Assembly: GCA_964393865.1 (NCBI GenBank)
Contig: CAYMUW010000006.1
Coordinates: forward strand, 25,564 to 89,563
Source of the DNA: Suilimivivens sp964393865
GTDB lineage: Bacteria > Bacillota > Clostridia > Lachnospirales > Lachnospiraceae
Direction of reading: 5' to 3'
Length of the DNA: 64,000 nucleotides
Each line of letters begins with the position of its first letter. Position 1 is the first letter of the stretch. A program made the translations under genes and the position numbers. A model generated the notes under the pieces. The model made no database searches. It was not told the DNA's origin and saw only the letters and a program-made list of their open reading frames with translations. Shown in pieces: positions 25,859 to 34,858 of this stretch.

Positions 25859-25951
25859 AGTTCCTCTTTTCTGAACGGCTTTTCATGCATACAGGCTCAC
25901 AGCTTGTCCTATGAGTTTGCGGATGCCGCACAGACACAAACTCTTTAACAT

Positions 25952-25980
25952 ATTATAGTGGAAGGGGATTTTTCCCTCAA
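25952..25980 (-). promoter_or_regulatory. Promoter of the membrane protein gene
   Basis: Minus strand: TTGAGG (25980-25975), 17 bp, TATAAT (25957-25952). In the same 253-bp divergent gap, TATACT at 26080-26085 on the plus strand is the likely -10 of the TSCPD-murG unit. Confidence 0.65.
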
Positions 25981-26111
25981 TAACCTGACGGCTGTAAGTC
26001 CTCGCTGTTTTTCTGCATAAAACGGCTTTTATTCTTCTTTTCTTTCTTTTTCATACTGGTAAAAGCATCCGCTTTCTGCTATACTTATCCATTAAAGAAA
26101 GGGTGACAGTT

Positions 26112-26360
26112 ATGAAATATCATACGAAAGGAACCTGCTCAACCTCTATTGATATCGAGGTTGAAGACGGAAAAATTAAATTTGTGGAATTTTTTGGCGG
26201 CTGTAACGGCAACCTGAAGGGTATTGCCAGCCTTGTAACAGGCATGAACATCGATGATGCCATATCCAAGTTGAAAGGCATCAGATGCGGTTTTAAAACC
26301 ACCTCCTGCCCAGATCAGCTGGCACAGGCTCTTGAAAAAATAAAAAAAGAAAGCTGTTAA
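26112..26360 (+). CDS. TSCPD-domain protein (TIGR03905 family)
   Basis: 82 residues. The domain is named for its TSCPD motif, seen here as TTSCPDQLAQAL, preceded by KFVEFFGGCNGNLKG and IRCGFK. This small Cys-rich domain also occurs at the C-terminus of some ribonucleotide reductases, but the free-standing form is uncharacterised; the conserved Cys residues suggest metal binding. The start is the ATG at 26112 with AAAGGGTGA upstream, not the GTG at 26103. It is followed after 16 nt by murG, probably on one transcript. Confidence 0.87.
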   Translation: MKYHTKGTCSTSIDIEVEDGKIKFVEFFGGCNGNLKGIASLVTGMNIDDAISKLKGIRCGFKTTSCPDQLAQALEKIKKESC

Positions 26361-26376
26361 TTTGGAGGCTCCTTTT

Positions 26377-27459
26377 ATGAGCAGTTTAAATTCAATCAAA
26401 AAAATCGTATTAACCGGAGGCGGAACGGCAGGACATGTAACGCCTAATATTGCGCTGATACCCCATCTTCGGGAAGCCGGTTTTGAAATTTCTTATATGG
26501 GCTCCTACGACGGTATTGAAAAAAAGCTGATTACCGATTACGATATTCCCTATTACGGAATTGCTACCGGTAAATTCAGACGTTATTTGGATGTGAAAAA
26601 TCTTACAGATCCCTTTAAGGTTATAAAAGGCTTCGGAGAAGCACGAAAGTACCTGAAACAAATCCGCCCGGATGTTGTTTTTTCCAAAGGAGGATTTGTC
26701 AGCGTTCCCGTGGTAAGAGCTGCTGCATCCCTGCATATACCTTGTATTATTCATGAATCCGACATGACGCCCGGTCTTGCCAACAAGCTGTGTATACCGG
26801 TTGCCAAAAAGATATGCTGCAACTTTCCGGAAACCTACAATATACTTCCCAAAGAAAAAGCGGTTCTCACCGGCTCTCCTATCAGGGAAGAACTGACCAA
26901 AGGCAATTCCGCTGCGGCTCTTGATCTGTGTGGATTTACCGCCAATAAACCTGTTATTCTGGTAATCGGCGGCAGCTTAGGCGCAGCCTCTGTCAATCAG
27001 ACGTTGAGAGAAGCCCTTCCAGGACTATTGAAGGATTTCCAGATTGTCCATATCTGCGGTAAAGATAAAATTGACAACAGCTTCCTTCACACGGAGGGAT
27101 ATGTACAATTTGAATATGTTAATGCAGAGCTGAAGGATTTGTTTGCCATGGCAGATGTGGTGATTTCCCGCGCCGGTGCAAACTCTATCTGCGAGCTTTT
27201 AGCACTTCGAAAGCCCAATCTGCTGATTCCTCTTTCTGCCAAAAGCAGCCGGGGAGATCAGATTTTAAATGCAAAATCTTTTGAAGCACAAGGCTTTTCC
27301 ATGGTCATTAACGATGATGACTTATCTCCCCAACTGCTTACCGAAAAGGTTCTGGAGCTGTATTTTACCAGACAGACTTATATAGATAATATGAGCAGAA
27401 GTAATCAGCTCGGTTCCATCAAGGCGATTATGAATCTTATACAGGAGGCTGTGTTGTAG
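26377..27459 (+). CDS. murG: MurG, lipid II-forming GlcNAc transferase
   Basis: 360 residues. MurG adds GlcNAc from UDP-GlcNAc to lipid I on the inner membrane face, giving lipid II for peptidoglycan. The N-terminal glycine loop is LTGGGTAGHVTPNIAL. Acceptor-side KGGFVSVPVVRAA and HESDMTPGLANKL, the second loop GGSLGAASVNQ, and the donor site SRAGANSICELLAL are all present. The ATG at 26377 has TTGGAGG 8 nt upstream. It is outside any division/cell-wall cluster, so it may be the sole copy placed apart or a second copy; the window cannot tell. Confidence 0.93.
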   Translation: MSSLNSIKKIVLTGGGTAGHVTPNIALIPHLREAGFEISYMGSYDGIEKKLITDYDIPYYGIATGKFRRYLDVKNLTDPFKVIKGFGEARKYLKQIRPDVVFSKGGFVSVPVVRAAASLHIPCIIHESDMTPGLANKLCIPVAKKICCNFPETYNILPKEKAVLTGSPIREELTKGNSAAALDLCGFTANKPVILVIGGSLGAASVNQTLREALPGLLKDFQIVHICGKDKIDNSFLHTEGYVQFEYVNAELKDLFAMADVVISRAGANSICELLALRKPNLLIPLSAKSSRGDQILNAKSFEAQGFSMVINDDDLSPQLLTEKVLELYFTRQTYIDNMSRSNQLGSIKAIMNLIQEAVL

Positions 27460-27469
27460 CTGTTTGTTT

Positions 27470-28093
27470 TCAGGTACCTAAAATCTTTTTTTCAAGCATA
27501 TAGATTGCTCTCTCATTTTCCTGTTGACAATGAGCTACCATAGCGTCCTCACCTGCAGGCTCCAGTTGGGAAATATCGGCTCCCAGCTGAACATAACAGG
27601 CATAGTTATCAATAATCTCTATCCTTGAAGCATAAACCTTTGCTCTGTTTTGAGGCTGATTTTCATATATTTTCAAGAGAACTTCCCTGTATTCATTCAG
27701 GTATTTTTCCACTGTCTCAATTTCATCCTCTTTGGCTTCTATTAAAATCATCATATCAACTCCCGCTTCGGTATGTTGATACTCCGCAAGATAATCCTCA
27801 TACATATTGCCGGAGATGCCTGTCCGCTCGGCTAATTCTTCCTCACTTAAAAGAGTGTCCGGCCAATAGTTTCCGTCCAGCATATTCATCACTCCGTCCC
27901 GTAGATCATCCATGGAACCTGCTATCTTATATTTTGTTCCGACCTGCAGGGTGTTTACCGCATCCTCCTCACCGTTTCCCTCACTGATATATGCCTGATT
28001 ATCAATATTATTCTTTTCCGTATGATTGTCTTCGCATCCTGTAAGAAGCAGCAGAATTACAGCAAAAATCCCCGAAAGCACCTTTCCTTTCAT
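27470..28093 (-). CDS. DUF4358-type lipoprotein
   Basis: 207 residues. A lipoprotein signal (LSGIFAVILLLLTGC, Cys at about residue 20) is followed by an acidic linker and a globular domain that fits DUF4358, an uncharacterised family frequent in Lachnospiraceae, often beside MBOAT acyltransferases. That context is exact here: it diverges from an MBOAT/SGNH pair 102 nt away, so a role in polymer acylation outside the cell is inferred. It converges on murG with a 10-nt gap. Confidence 0.75.
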   Translation of the reverse strand: MKGKVLSGIFAVILLLLTGCEDNHTEKNNIDNQAYISEGNGEEDAVNTLQVGTKYKIAGSMDDLRDGVMNMLDGNYWPDTLLSEEELAERTGISGNMYEDYLAEYQHTEAGVDMMILIEAKEDEIETVEKYLNEYREVLLKIYENQPQNRAKVYASRIEIIDNYACYVQLGADISQLEPAGEDAMVAHCQQENERAIYMLEKKILGT

Positions 28094-28146
28094 CCTTATT
28101 AACCTTTCCTTTCTTTACGGTTTATATGCTAAGTATTTCCATACAT

Positions 28147-28175
28147 TAGACAAAATATGTGATGTCTGCTAAAAT
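28147..28175 (+). promoter_or_regulatory. Promoter of the MBOAT-SGNH unit
   Basis: TAGACA (28147-28152), exactly 17 bp, TAAAAT (28170-28175), about 20 nt before the start codon. Confidence 0.65.
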
Positions 28176-28195
28176 GTCGGTAATGGAGATTAATT

Positions 28196-29692
28196 ATGCT
28201 GTTTAATTCTTATATTTTTATTTTCTTGTTCTTACCCATCACTCTTTTCGGGTGGTACGGTTTAAATAAAATAAAAGCTTATGAGCCTGCCAAATTCTTT
28301 TTGGCGGGCATGTCGTTGTGGTTTTATGGTTATTTTAATCTTTACTACCTTGCAATTATTATTGTCAGCATTTTATCCAATTATCTTCTCAGCTACCTGA
28401 TGAAGTTCTCCCGGACCAGCCTTACCGGCCGCATAGGGCTTGCCGCCGGACTGCTGCTTAATTTGGGATTGTTATTTTATTTCAAATACTATGATTTCTT
28501 TTTTGAAAACATTAACCTTGTATTTCACACCGATTTTAATTTAAAGAATATCCTTTTGCCTCTCGGTATCAGCTTTTTTACCTTTCAGCAGCTTTCCTTT
28601 ATCATTGACAGATGCACGGGAAAAGCGCCTCACTATTCCTTCAGCAATTACATTACCTTTGTAACCTTTTTCCCACAGCTGATTGCCGGTCCCATTGTTC
28701 TGTATAAGGAAATGATGCCGCAGTTCGAGGATATCTCCAACCGGCGTTTTAACGCAGATAATTTTGCAAAGGGAATCGTGCTTTTTACCATCGGACTTGG
28801 CAAAAAGGTTTTGCTGGCAGATGTATTGGCACTGCCGGTTAACTTTGGTTTTAAAAATACACCGTTTTTGGACACCCCTTCCACGCTTCTTGTTATTTTG
28901 GCATACACCTTTGAAATTTACTTTGATTTCAGCGGCTACAGCGATATGGCAATGGGGCTTGGAAAAATGTTTAACATTCAGCTTCCCATGAACTTTAATT
29001 CACCTTATAAGGCCTGCTCCGTCAAGGAGCTGTGGCAAAGATGGCATATGACCTTGTCCCGGTTCTTTATCCAGTATGTATACATTCCCATGGGCGGAAG
29101 CCGCAGGGGGAAGCTGCGTACGATTCTGAATACCTTTATTGTATTTTTCTTAAGCGGATTATGGCACGGAGCCAATTGGACCTATGTGGCATGGGGCAGC
29201 ATGCAGGGACTTCTCGTAATTTGGGATAATCTGGGAATTGTAGGCGTTAAGGGCAGCAATGAACAGGTTCGCTCACGCATTCAAATACCCAGATGGCTGG
29301 GGTGGCTTTTCACCTTTTCCTTTTTTAACCTGTCCCTGTTCTTCTTCCGCAGCGACAGCATGACTGACGCCTTTCAAATGTTTAAAAACATTTTTGCCTT
29401 TAAAACTACCGGCTATATTTACAAAATTGCCGCTAATCTGGATATCCCCGAATTTTACCTGATTAAACAGGTAATCAACATGGCTGCACCCGAAATGCTT
29501 TCCTACGCCTATGTGGTACTTTTCATTATCCTGCTTGTTATCAGCGCCTTTATCCTTACCAGGAAAAATGCGGTTCAAATTGCGGATGAACATCCTTTTA
29601 ATCTAAAGCTTTGCTTTTCGATTGCGATTGTTTTCGTCTGGTCTGTGATCTCCTTTTCTCAGGTCAGTACATTTATATATTTTAACTTTTAA
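28196..29692 (+). CDS. MBOAT O-acyltransferase, AlgI/DltB-like
   Basis: 498 residues with 11 or so membrane helices. Members move acyl groups across the membrane to polysaccharides or teichoic acids. Typical blocks are ITLFGWYGLNK, LGISFFTFQQLSFIID, YITFVTFFPQLIAGPIV, DFSGYSDMAMGLGKMF, and SVKELWQRWHMTLSRFFIQYVYIPMGG. The putative catalytic His lies in FLSGLWHGANWTYVAWG. The next gene encodes its usual extracellular SGNH partner. The pair resembles AlgI/AlgJ-type O-acetylation modules; the polymer is unknown. It is not DltB proper, since no dltA or dltC is near. Confidence 0.92.
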   Translation: MLFNSYIFIFLFLPITLFGWYGLNKIKAYEPAKFFLAGMSLWFYGYFNLYYLAIIIVSILSNYLLSYLMKFSRTSLTGRIGLAAGLLLNLGLLFYFKYYDFFFENINLVFHTDFNLKNILLPLGISFFTFQQLSFIIDRCTGKAPHYSFSNYITFVTFFPQLIAGPIVLYKEMMPQFEDISNRRFNADNFAKGIVLFTIGLGKKVLLADVLALPVNFGFKNTPFLDTPSTLLVILAYTFEIYFDFSGYSDMAMGLGKMFNIQLPMNFNSPYKACSVKELWQRWHMTLSRFFIQYVYIPMGGSRRGKLRTILNTFIVFFLSGLWHGANWTYVAWGSMQGLLVIWDNLGIVGVKGSNEQVRSRIQIPRWLGWLFTFSFFNLSLFFFRSDSMTDAFQMFKNIFAFKTTGYIYKIAANLDIPEFYLIKQVINMAAPEMLSYAYVVLFIILLVISAFILTRKNAVQIADEHPFNLKLCFSIAIVFVWSVISFSQVSTFIYFNF

Positions 29693-29724
29693 CTTCTTTT
29701 AGAAAATAAGCAGGTGAAGCATTT

Positions 29725-30801
29725 ATGTCACAAAAATTTATCAGAAATTTTTTTATCATGAGCGGCTCCCTTCTTTTGCTGTGTATATTTGCCGTGGTTT
29801 TGTTTGACCCCTTTTTTCAATATCACAAACCGCTGCCGGGGCTTAAAGCGGTTCTTACAGACAAGGAATATCAATGCGTAGGGTCCCTGAAAACACTGGA
29901 TTACGACAGCGTGATTGCCGGCTCCTCCGTGGCTGAAAACTACAACAACGGCTGGTTTAATCAGGGCTTTGACTGTCAGACTATCAAGGCTATCCGCTCC
30001 TACGGCGCTACCGCAGATTTGTGTTATCTGTTGGATATAGCCTTTGCCCATCAGGATTTAAAGTATGTGTTTTATAATCTGGACCCTGCCGCTCTGGCAG
30101 CAGATCCGGAAACCACCTATGCGCTTACCGGCTGCCCGATGTATCTGTATGATGATAATTATTTTAATGATGTGGAATACTGGCTGAATAAGGATGTTCT
30201 TATGGAGAAGATCCCTTACCTGATCGCCAATTCCACCATAGGTGACTACGTTGAAAATAATTCCTACAACTGGGCTCAATGGAAGGAATTTAATTCCGAT
30301 ATGGTATTGGGACTTTATATCCGAAAGCGTTCTATAGAGGAAATGAAGCCTGAGAATTATTATGAAGACCTGCTGAATGCCAATCTGGAGCTTTTAACCG
30401 CACAGATTACGGCTCATCCCGAGACGGAATTTTATATTTTCATTCCCCCTTATTCCATGATGTGGTGGGATAATATCTACCGGGAAGGGGATACACAGGC
30501 TTACCTGTACAATCTGCAAAAGGCTATGGAAACCCTGCTTACCTTTGACAATGTAAAGCTTTACTATTTTCAAAATGACCGGGAGGTTATTACAAATTTA
30601 GAAAATTATATGGATATTCTGCATTTTTCACCGGATATTAACCATTATATCTGTGACAGCCTGATCGCCGGAACTCATCAAATCAACCGGGACAATTATA
30701 TGGAAAATATAAACGATATGCGGGAATTGGCGGACGAGATTATTAATGAGCTGATTAAGCCCTACGAGGATGTGATTAAAGTGGACATTTATGGCAATTA
30801 A
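29725..30801 (+). CDS. Extracellular SGNH-like acyltransferase partner of the MBOAT
   Basis: 358 residues. One N-terminal membrane helix (FIMSGSLLLLCIFAVVLF) anchors an extracytoplasmic domain. VIAGSSVAENYNN fits the GDSL/SGNH nucleophile-Ser region and YMDILHFSP the C-terminal Asp-x-x-His pair, as in AlgJ/AlgX/DltD-like proteins that finish acyl transfer outside. It starts 32 nt after the MBOAT gene with a fair ribosome site. It converges with a small gene on the other strand. Catalytic residues are inferred from motif position only. Confidence 0.75.
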   Translation: MSQKFIRNFFIMSGSLLLLCIFAVVLFDPFFQYHKPLPGLKAVLTDKEYQCVGSLKTLDYDSVIAGSSVAENYNNGWFNQGFDCQTIKAIRSYGATADLCYLLDIAFAHQDLKYVFYNLDPAALAADPETTYALTGCPMYLYDDNYFNDVEYWLNKDVLMEKIPYLIANSTIGDYVENNSYNWAQWKEFNSDMVLGLYIRKRSIEEMKPENYYEDLLNANLELLTAQITAHPETEFYIFIPPYSMMWWDNIYREGDTQAYLYNLQKAMETLLTFDNVKLYYFQNDREVITNLENYMDILHFSPDINHYICDSLIAGTHQINRDNYMENINDMRELADEIINELIKPYEDVIKVDIYGN

Positions 30802-30802
30802 T

Positions 30803-31078
30803 CTACACAATCTCAAATGCTTTTAAAAGCGCCCAGATATAAGGCGCACCAAATACATTAAGCGCTTTGGGGCCGGTTACGCTTCCGGGATTTTGGGAAA
30901 TCCGGTTTAAAGCCTGCTGAAAGGTGGCTTTGGTGATGGATTTCGAGCGTCTGTCTACAAAGATTTCCCCGCCCTTAACCACATAATGAAAGGGAAGCTT
31001 TTTCATGGTATAAAAGGTTTCATCCTGATGCTCCGTCAGCATCTGCCATAAAAGATCAATTGAAATTATATCATTCAT
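30803..31078 (-). CDS. Small uncharacterised protein
   Basis: 91 residues, no family recognised. Features are an N-terminal amphipathic segment (MNDIISIDLLWQMLTEHQDE), the strand pair HYVVKGGEIFVDRRSKSITK, and a C-terminal helix-rich segment ending in YIWALLKAFEIV. The start at 31078 was preferred over an ATG at 31105 because AGGGGGA lies upstream only of the former, at a longish distance of about 12 nt. It may be cytoplasmic; no helices are clearly membrane-spanning. Confidence 0.55.
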   Translation of the reverse strand: MNDIISIDLLWQMLTEHQDETFYTMKKLPFHYVVKGGEIFVDRRSKSITKATFQQALNRISQNPGSVTGPKALNVFGAPYIWALLKAFEIV

Positions 31079-31183
31079 AATCGGACCGCTTCCCCCTGAA
31101 TTCATAAAGAAATGATTTTACTACCATATATGGCATGTATAATACTATTACTATATCTCAAACCACAAGAAAGGACAACCTCT

Positions 31184-31945
31184 ATGAAAAAATTAATCTC
31201 ATGGAATGTAAACGGGCTGCGGGCCTGCACCCAAAAAGGCTTTATGGATTTCTTTCAGGATGCAGACGCCGATATTTTCTGTCTGCAGGAAACCAAGCTT
31301 CAGGAAGGACAAATTCAGTTGGAGCTGCCCGGTTATTATCAATACTGGAATTATGCGGAAAAAAAGGGCTACTCCGGCACCGCTGTCTTTACGAAGGAAA
31401 AGCCGCTGTCCGTGTCCATGGGAATTGGCATTGAAAAACACGACCACGAGGGTCGTGTCATTACCTTGGAATTTGAAAAATTTTATTTGATAACCGTCTA
31501 TACCCCCAACTCTCAGGATGAGCTGCGAAGATTGGACTATCGAATGGAGTGGGAGGACGATTTTCTGGCCTACTTAAAACAGCTGGAACAAAACAAACCG
31601 GTTATTGTATGCGGAGATATGAATGTGGCACACAGGGAAATCGATTTGAAAAACCCCAAAACCAACCGCAAAAATGCCGGTTTTACCGATGAGGAACGGG
31701 CGAAATTTACGGCCCTCACCAAAGCGGGCTTTACGGATACCTTTCGTTACTTTTATCCTGATGCGGAAGGCATTTATTCCTGGTGGTCCTATCGCTTCCA
31801 TGCCAGAGAAAAGAATGCCGGATGGCGTATTGACTACTTTCTGGCCTCTGAAGCCTTAAACGGCTCTCTGAAGGATGCCATGATTTACAATGACGTATTC
31901 GGTTCCGATCATTGTCCCGTTGGATTGTTAATAGATAATCTTTAA
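31184..31945 (+). CDS. xth: Exodeoxyribonuclease III (AP endonuclease, ExoA type)
   Basis: 253 residues of the endonuclease/exonuclease/phosphatase fold, used in base-excision repair of abasic sites. Visible catalytic blocks are ISWNVNGLRA, FCLQETKLQEGQ (metal-binding Glu), YTPNSQDELRRLDYR, VCGDMNVAHREIDL (Asp and Asn), WSYRFHAREKNAGWRIDYFL and GSDHCPVGL (Asp-His). The start at 31184 has AAAGGAC upstream; the earlier in-frame ATG at 31112 lacks one. TATAAT at 31138-31143 is the probable -10. Its 3' end overlaps the convergent PII gene by four bases. Confidence 0.95.
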   Translation: MKKLISWNVNGLRACTQKGFMDFFQDADADIFCLQETKLQEGQIQLELPGYYQYWNYAEKKGYSGTAVFTKEKPLSVSMGIGIEKHDHEGRVITLEFEKFYLITVYTPNSQDELRRLDYRMEWEDDFLAYLKQLEQNKPVIVCGDMNVAHREIDLKNPKTNRKNAGFTDEERAKFTALTKAGFTDTFRYFYPDAEGIYSWWSYRFHAREKNAGWRIDYFLASEALNGSLKDAMIYNDVFGSDHCPVGLLIDNL

Positions 31946-32619
31946 TCCTCCACTAGCCGTAAACCTGCGGTATCTGTTACCGGAAGGGAAAAAACTATGG
32001 ATTTAGCCCGGGTATTCAGCCCGGCTTTTTCCATAATGGCCTGCATAATTTTATTTTTTTGTTCTGTTCTGGCAACAATAAATATCATTTCTTTTTCTGC
32101 GGCGAGGCATACTCCCATGAATTTTTCCGCCTGCTCCATACCGGTTCCCTTGGCATGAATTACAGTTCCTCCATAAGCCCCTGCTTCCCTTGCTGCATCC
32201 ATAATCATTTCTATATTACCCTGATCGGCAATCACTACGATTAATTCATGTAATGTATCCTTCAACGCTGACTCCTCCTCTTTCTGATAATCTTCACATT
32301 CCAAAAGAAACTGAAGCGGTTTCTTACCTCCAATACTGCTTAAAGGAACAATAAAAGCAATTCCCCCTCCCGGCGCATCGATTTTAAGCTTTCTTTGAAG
32401 CTGCTTCTTAATGTCCTGCCATATATTTTCTTCCAGAACGGAAAAAATAACTGCTTTTTCCGTGTTTTCCAATCCCAGATAATCCAGTATGTCGCTGGCG
32501 GCAGTTCCAAAGCCAAGCGTAACAAAGGTTACATGCTGCCCGTTGTCCTTATATAGCTCCGAATATTTTCCCGCATCCTTTCGGTCAACGATGGTGGTCA
32601 TAAAATATAATTTTCCCAT
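31942..32619 (-). CDS. Tandem PII-like signalling protein
   Basis: 225 residues made of two PII (GlnB-like) modules. The first (about 1-100) is divergent. The second (about 120-222) has the classical GAYGGTVIHAKGTG segment of the T-loop/B-loop region followed by AAEKEMIFIVA and a final strand. PII proteins bind ATP/ADP and 2-oxoglutarate or related ligands and usually regulate transporters by touching them. It starts 15 nt after a DUF1538 membrane protein gene, the evident target. Loss of the uridylylation Tyr in a normal T-loop position suggests ligand rather than covalent control; this is inference. Confidence 0.85.
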   Translation of the reverse strand: MGKLYFMTTIVDRKDAGKYSELYKDNGQHVTFVTLGFGTAASDILDYLGLENTEKAVIFSVLEENIWQDIKKQLQRKLKIDAPGGGIAFIVPLSSIGGKKPLQFLLECEDYQKEEESALKDTLHELIVVIADQGNIEMIMDAAREAGAYGGTVIHAKGTGMEQAEKFMGVCLAAEKEMIFIVARTEQKNKIMQAIMEKAGLNTRAKSIVFSLPVTDTAGLRLVED

Positions 32620-32634
32620 AACACTATCCTGCCT

Positions 32635-34173
32635 TTACAGTTCGATAATTTCCATATCTCCAAATACTTCCAGTGGAACCTGAGCTCCGCTCCTGGATAT
32701 TCCCTTGCGCCTGCTGCTTTCCGTCAGCTTAAATACCATTCCCATAATCTGAATGGTAATCAGCGGCGTCATGGCAACCATAGCCACTATTCCAAAAGCA
32801 TCTGTAATAATATTTCCTCCAAGCGCTTCACAGGCTCCCATGGCAAAGGGCAGTAAGAAGGTAGCCGTCATAGGGCCTGACGCCACTCCACCGGAGTCAA
32901 ATGCGATGGCTGTAAATATTTTAGGCACAAAGAAGGTTAAGATCAGTGCAATGGCGTAGCCCGGAACCAAAAACCATAAAATAGATATTCCGGTAAGCAC
33001 CCTTACCATGGCGAAACCTACCGATAAGGAAACACCTATGGATAAGCTTAAGCTCATTGCCCTTGCGGATATTGCGCCCGACGTCATTTCTTCTACCTGT
33101 CTTGTAAGGACGAAAACCGCCGGCTCCGCCAAAACAATAAAATAACCGATAACCATGCCGATGGGAATGATAATCCATGCATAAGGAAGCTCTGCTATGG
33201 TCTGTCCCAGATAATTTCCGGCCGGCATAAATCCTACATTGACACCTGTCAGAAACATTACCAGCCCCACATATGTATAAATCAGACCTATTCCAATTTT
33301 AATCAGAGCTTTTTTATTGATATCCCGGGATATCAACTGGAATATTCCAAAGAAAATAACGATGGGAAGTATGGAGACAGCCATCTCCTGTATGTATTCG
33401 GGAAAGCCCTTTGAAAAGAGGGTCCAAAGCTCCACGGTATCATCAACCATGGGAATTGCTTCCGATATCTGTTCTGTCTGCTCCGGATGATAAATCATCC
33501 CCAAAATAAGAACAGAAAGTATAGGGCCTATGGAACACAGGGAGACCAAACCAAAGCTGTCATCCGCTGCATGTTTATCACTTCGGATCGATGCAATACC
33601 GATACCAAACGCCATAATAAAGGGTACTGTCATAGGTCCTGTTGTTACACCGCCGGAATCAAATGCTATGGCAAGAAAATCCCCGGGTACCAGAAAGGTC
33701 AGCCCAAACACAATCAGATAAAAGAAAACCAGCAAATGGGAAAGTGCAATACCAAATAACATACGAAGCAGCGCCGCTACCAGAAAAATGCCTACGCCTG
33801 CTGCCACAGCCAATATCAATACCAGGTTTGGCACTGAGGGAACCTGCTGTGCCAAAACCTGTAGATCCGGCTCCGATATGGTAATGATAAAGCCCATGAT
33901 GAAACCAATCAGAATAATGACCGAAAGCTTTTTCGTCTTGGTCATAATGGTACCCACTCTTTCACCCATAGGGGTCATGGACATATCCACACCAACATTA
34001 AAAAGCAGCATTCCTATAATCAATAGAACCGCACCTATCAAAAATGCCATCAGAATACTTGGCGGAATAGGCACAATCGTAAAGCATAGCAGCAAAACAA
34101 TTGCAAGAATAGGAAAAACTGCTTTTATGGTTTCGTAAAATTTCTCTTTGAGCTTTGACCGGTTAAGTTTCAA
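32635..34173 (-). CDS. DUF1538 polytopic membrane protein (putative transporter)
   Basis: About 512 residues and a dozen or more membrane helices, with clear internal duplication. FLAIAFDSGGVTTGPMTVPF in the first half matches FTAIAFDSGGVASGPMTATF in the second; likewise ISEPDLQVLAQQV matches LAEPAVFVLTRQV. Inverted or tandem halves with conserved Asp-Ser-Gly-Gly loops suggest a channel or secondary transporter, but the substrate is not known to me. Start choice: the open frame extends to 34263, but a TTG at 34173 gives MKLNRSKLKEKF, the family-like N-terminus, with GAAAGG about 12 nt upstream; an ATG at 34230 is an alternative. Coupled to the PII gene downstream. Confidence 0.82.
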   Translation of the reverse strand: MKLNRSKLKEKFYETIKAVFPILAIVLLLCFTIVPIPPSILMAFLIGAVLLIIGMLLFNVGVDMSMTPMGERVGTIMTKTKKLSVIILIGFIMGFIITISEPDLQVLAQQVPSVPNLVLILAVAAGVGIFLVAALLRMLFGIALSHLLVFFYLIVFGLTFLVPGDFLAIAFDSGGVTTGPMTVPFIMAFGIGIASIRSDKHAADDSFGLVSLCSIGPILSVLILGMIYHPEQTEQISEAIPMVDDTVELWTLFSKGFPEYIQEMAVSILPIVIFFGIFQLISRDINKKALIKIGIGLIYTYVGLVMFLTGVNVGFMPAGNYLGQTIAELPYAWIIIPIGMVIGYFIVLAEPAVFVLTRQVEEMTSGAISARAMSLSLSIGVSLSVGFAMVRVLTGISILWFLVPGYAIALILTFFVPKIFTAIAFDSGGVASGPMTATFLLPFAMGACEALGGNIITDAFGIVAMVAMTPLITIQIMGMVFKLTESSRRKGISRSGAQVPLEVFGDMEIIEL

Positions 34174-34317
34174 TAATATCAAACGCCTTTCTGTTTCATG
34201 ATTCGTATCTGTTTTATACAAGTTTAACATATTTTTTGTCTCATTCCGATAATATTTTTCCAAAAAAAATCTAAATTTTTATTTATTGCTTTGTATTATC
34301 GAAATTCAAGAATAATT

Positions 34318-34369
34318 TATTGAATATCAATAAATTTTTATTGACATTCATTTTATTCAATGATATATT
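34318..34369 (+). promoter_or_regulatory. Promoter and candidate operator of the DUF2975-HTH-DUF4173 unit
   Basis: TTGACA (34341-34346), 17 bp, TATATT (34364-34369). Just upstream lies TATTGA-ATA-TCAATA (34318-34332), a perfect 6-bp inverted repeat, and related TTCAA/TTGAA half-sites recur around the -35. Autoregulation by the HTH protein of the unit is plausible. Confidence 0.6.
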
Positions 34370-34402
34370 GCATTTACAGATACATATTATGGAGGTCATA
34401 AC

Positions 34403-34849
34403 ATGAACGATAAACTAACTTCTCTTACAAAGATACTACTGGATTTTATGTATTATGCCGGAATCATTGTCACTGTTTTTGTTCCTGCAATTATCAGGTT
34501 TTACGGTAATTACAACAGCTATTTTGGGGAAAACATCCTATGGCTGAGTATTATTTTTATGCTGTCCGGTCTTCTTGCAATATTAATTCTTAGGGAATTA
34601 CGGAAGATGTTTAAATCCGTTCTTGCAGATGACTGCTTTATCCGTGAGAATGTGGTAAGCCTTAAGAAAATGGGAACCTACAGCTTCTGCATTGCGGTAA
34701 TTACCTGCGGCCGGCTTTTTCTTTACCTTACACCTGCGGTTTTGGTTGTAATTTTGGTTTTTGTGATAGCAGGCCTGTTCAGCAAGGTGCTTTCCCATGT
34801 CTTTGACCGGGCTGTCACTTACAAAGAAGAAAATGATCTGACCATTTAG
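34403..34849 (+). CDS. DUF2975 membrane protein
   Basis: 148 residues with four membrane helices (near 12-32, 45-65, 88-105 and 110-128). The family is uncharacterised but almost always sits directly upstream of a small XRE/Cro-type regulator, as here (9-nt gap). It is thought to form a membrane-sensor/regulator pair, by analogy with other such two-gene modules. Good ribosome site (GGAGG). First gene of a three-gene unit. Confidence 0.82.
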   Translation: MNDKLTSLTKILLDFMYYAGIIVTVFVPAIIRFYGNYNSYFGENILWLSIIFMLSGLLAILILRELRKMFKSVLADDCFIRENVVSLKKMGTYSFCIAVITCGRLFLYLTPAVLVVILVFVIAGLFSKVLSHVFDRAVTYKEENDLTI

Positions 34850-34858
34850 GAGGCTGCT

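Noticed and set aside
32635..34263. ATG at 34263 as start of the DUF1538 protein
   Set aside because: The extra N-terminal residues are hydrophilic and unlike the family, and no ribosome site precedes that codon.
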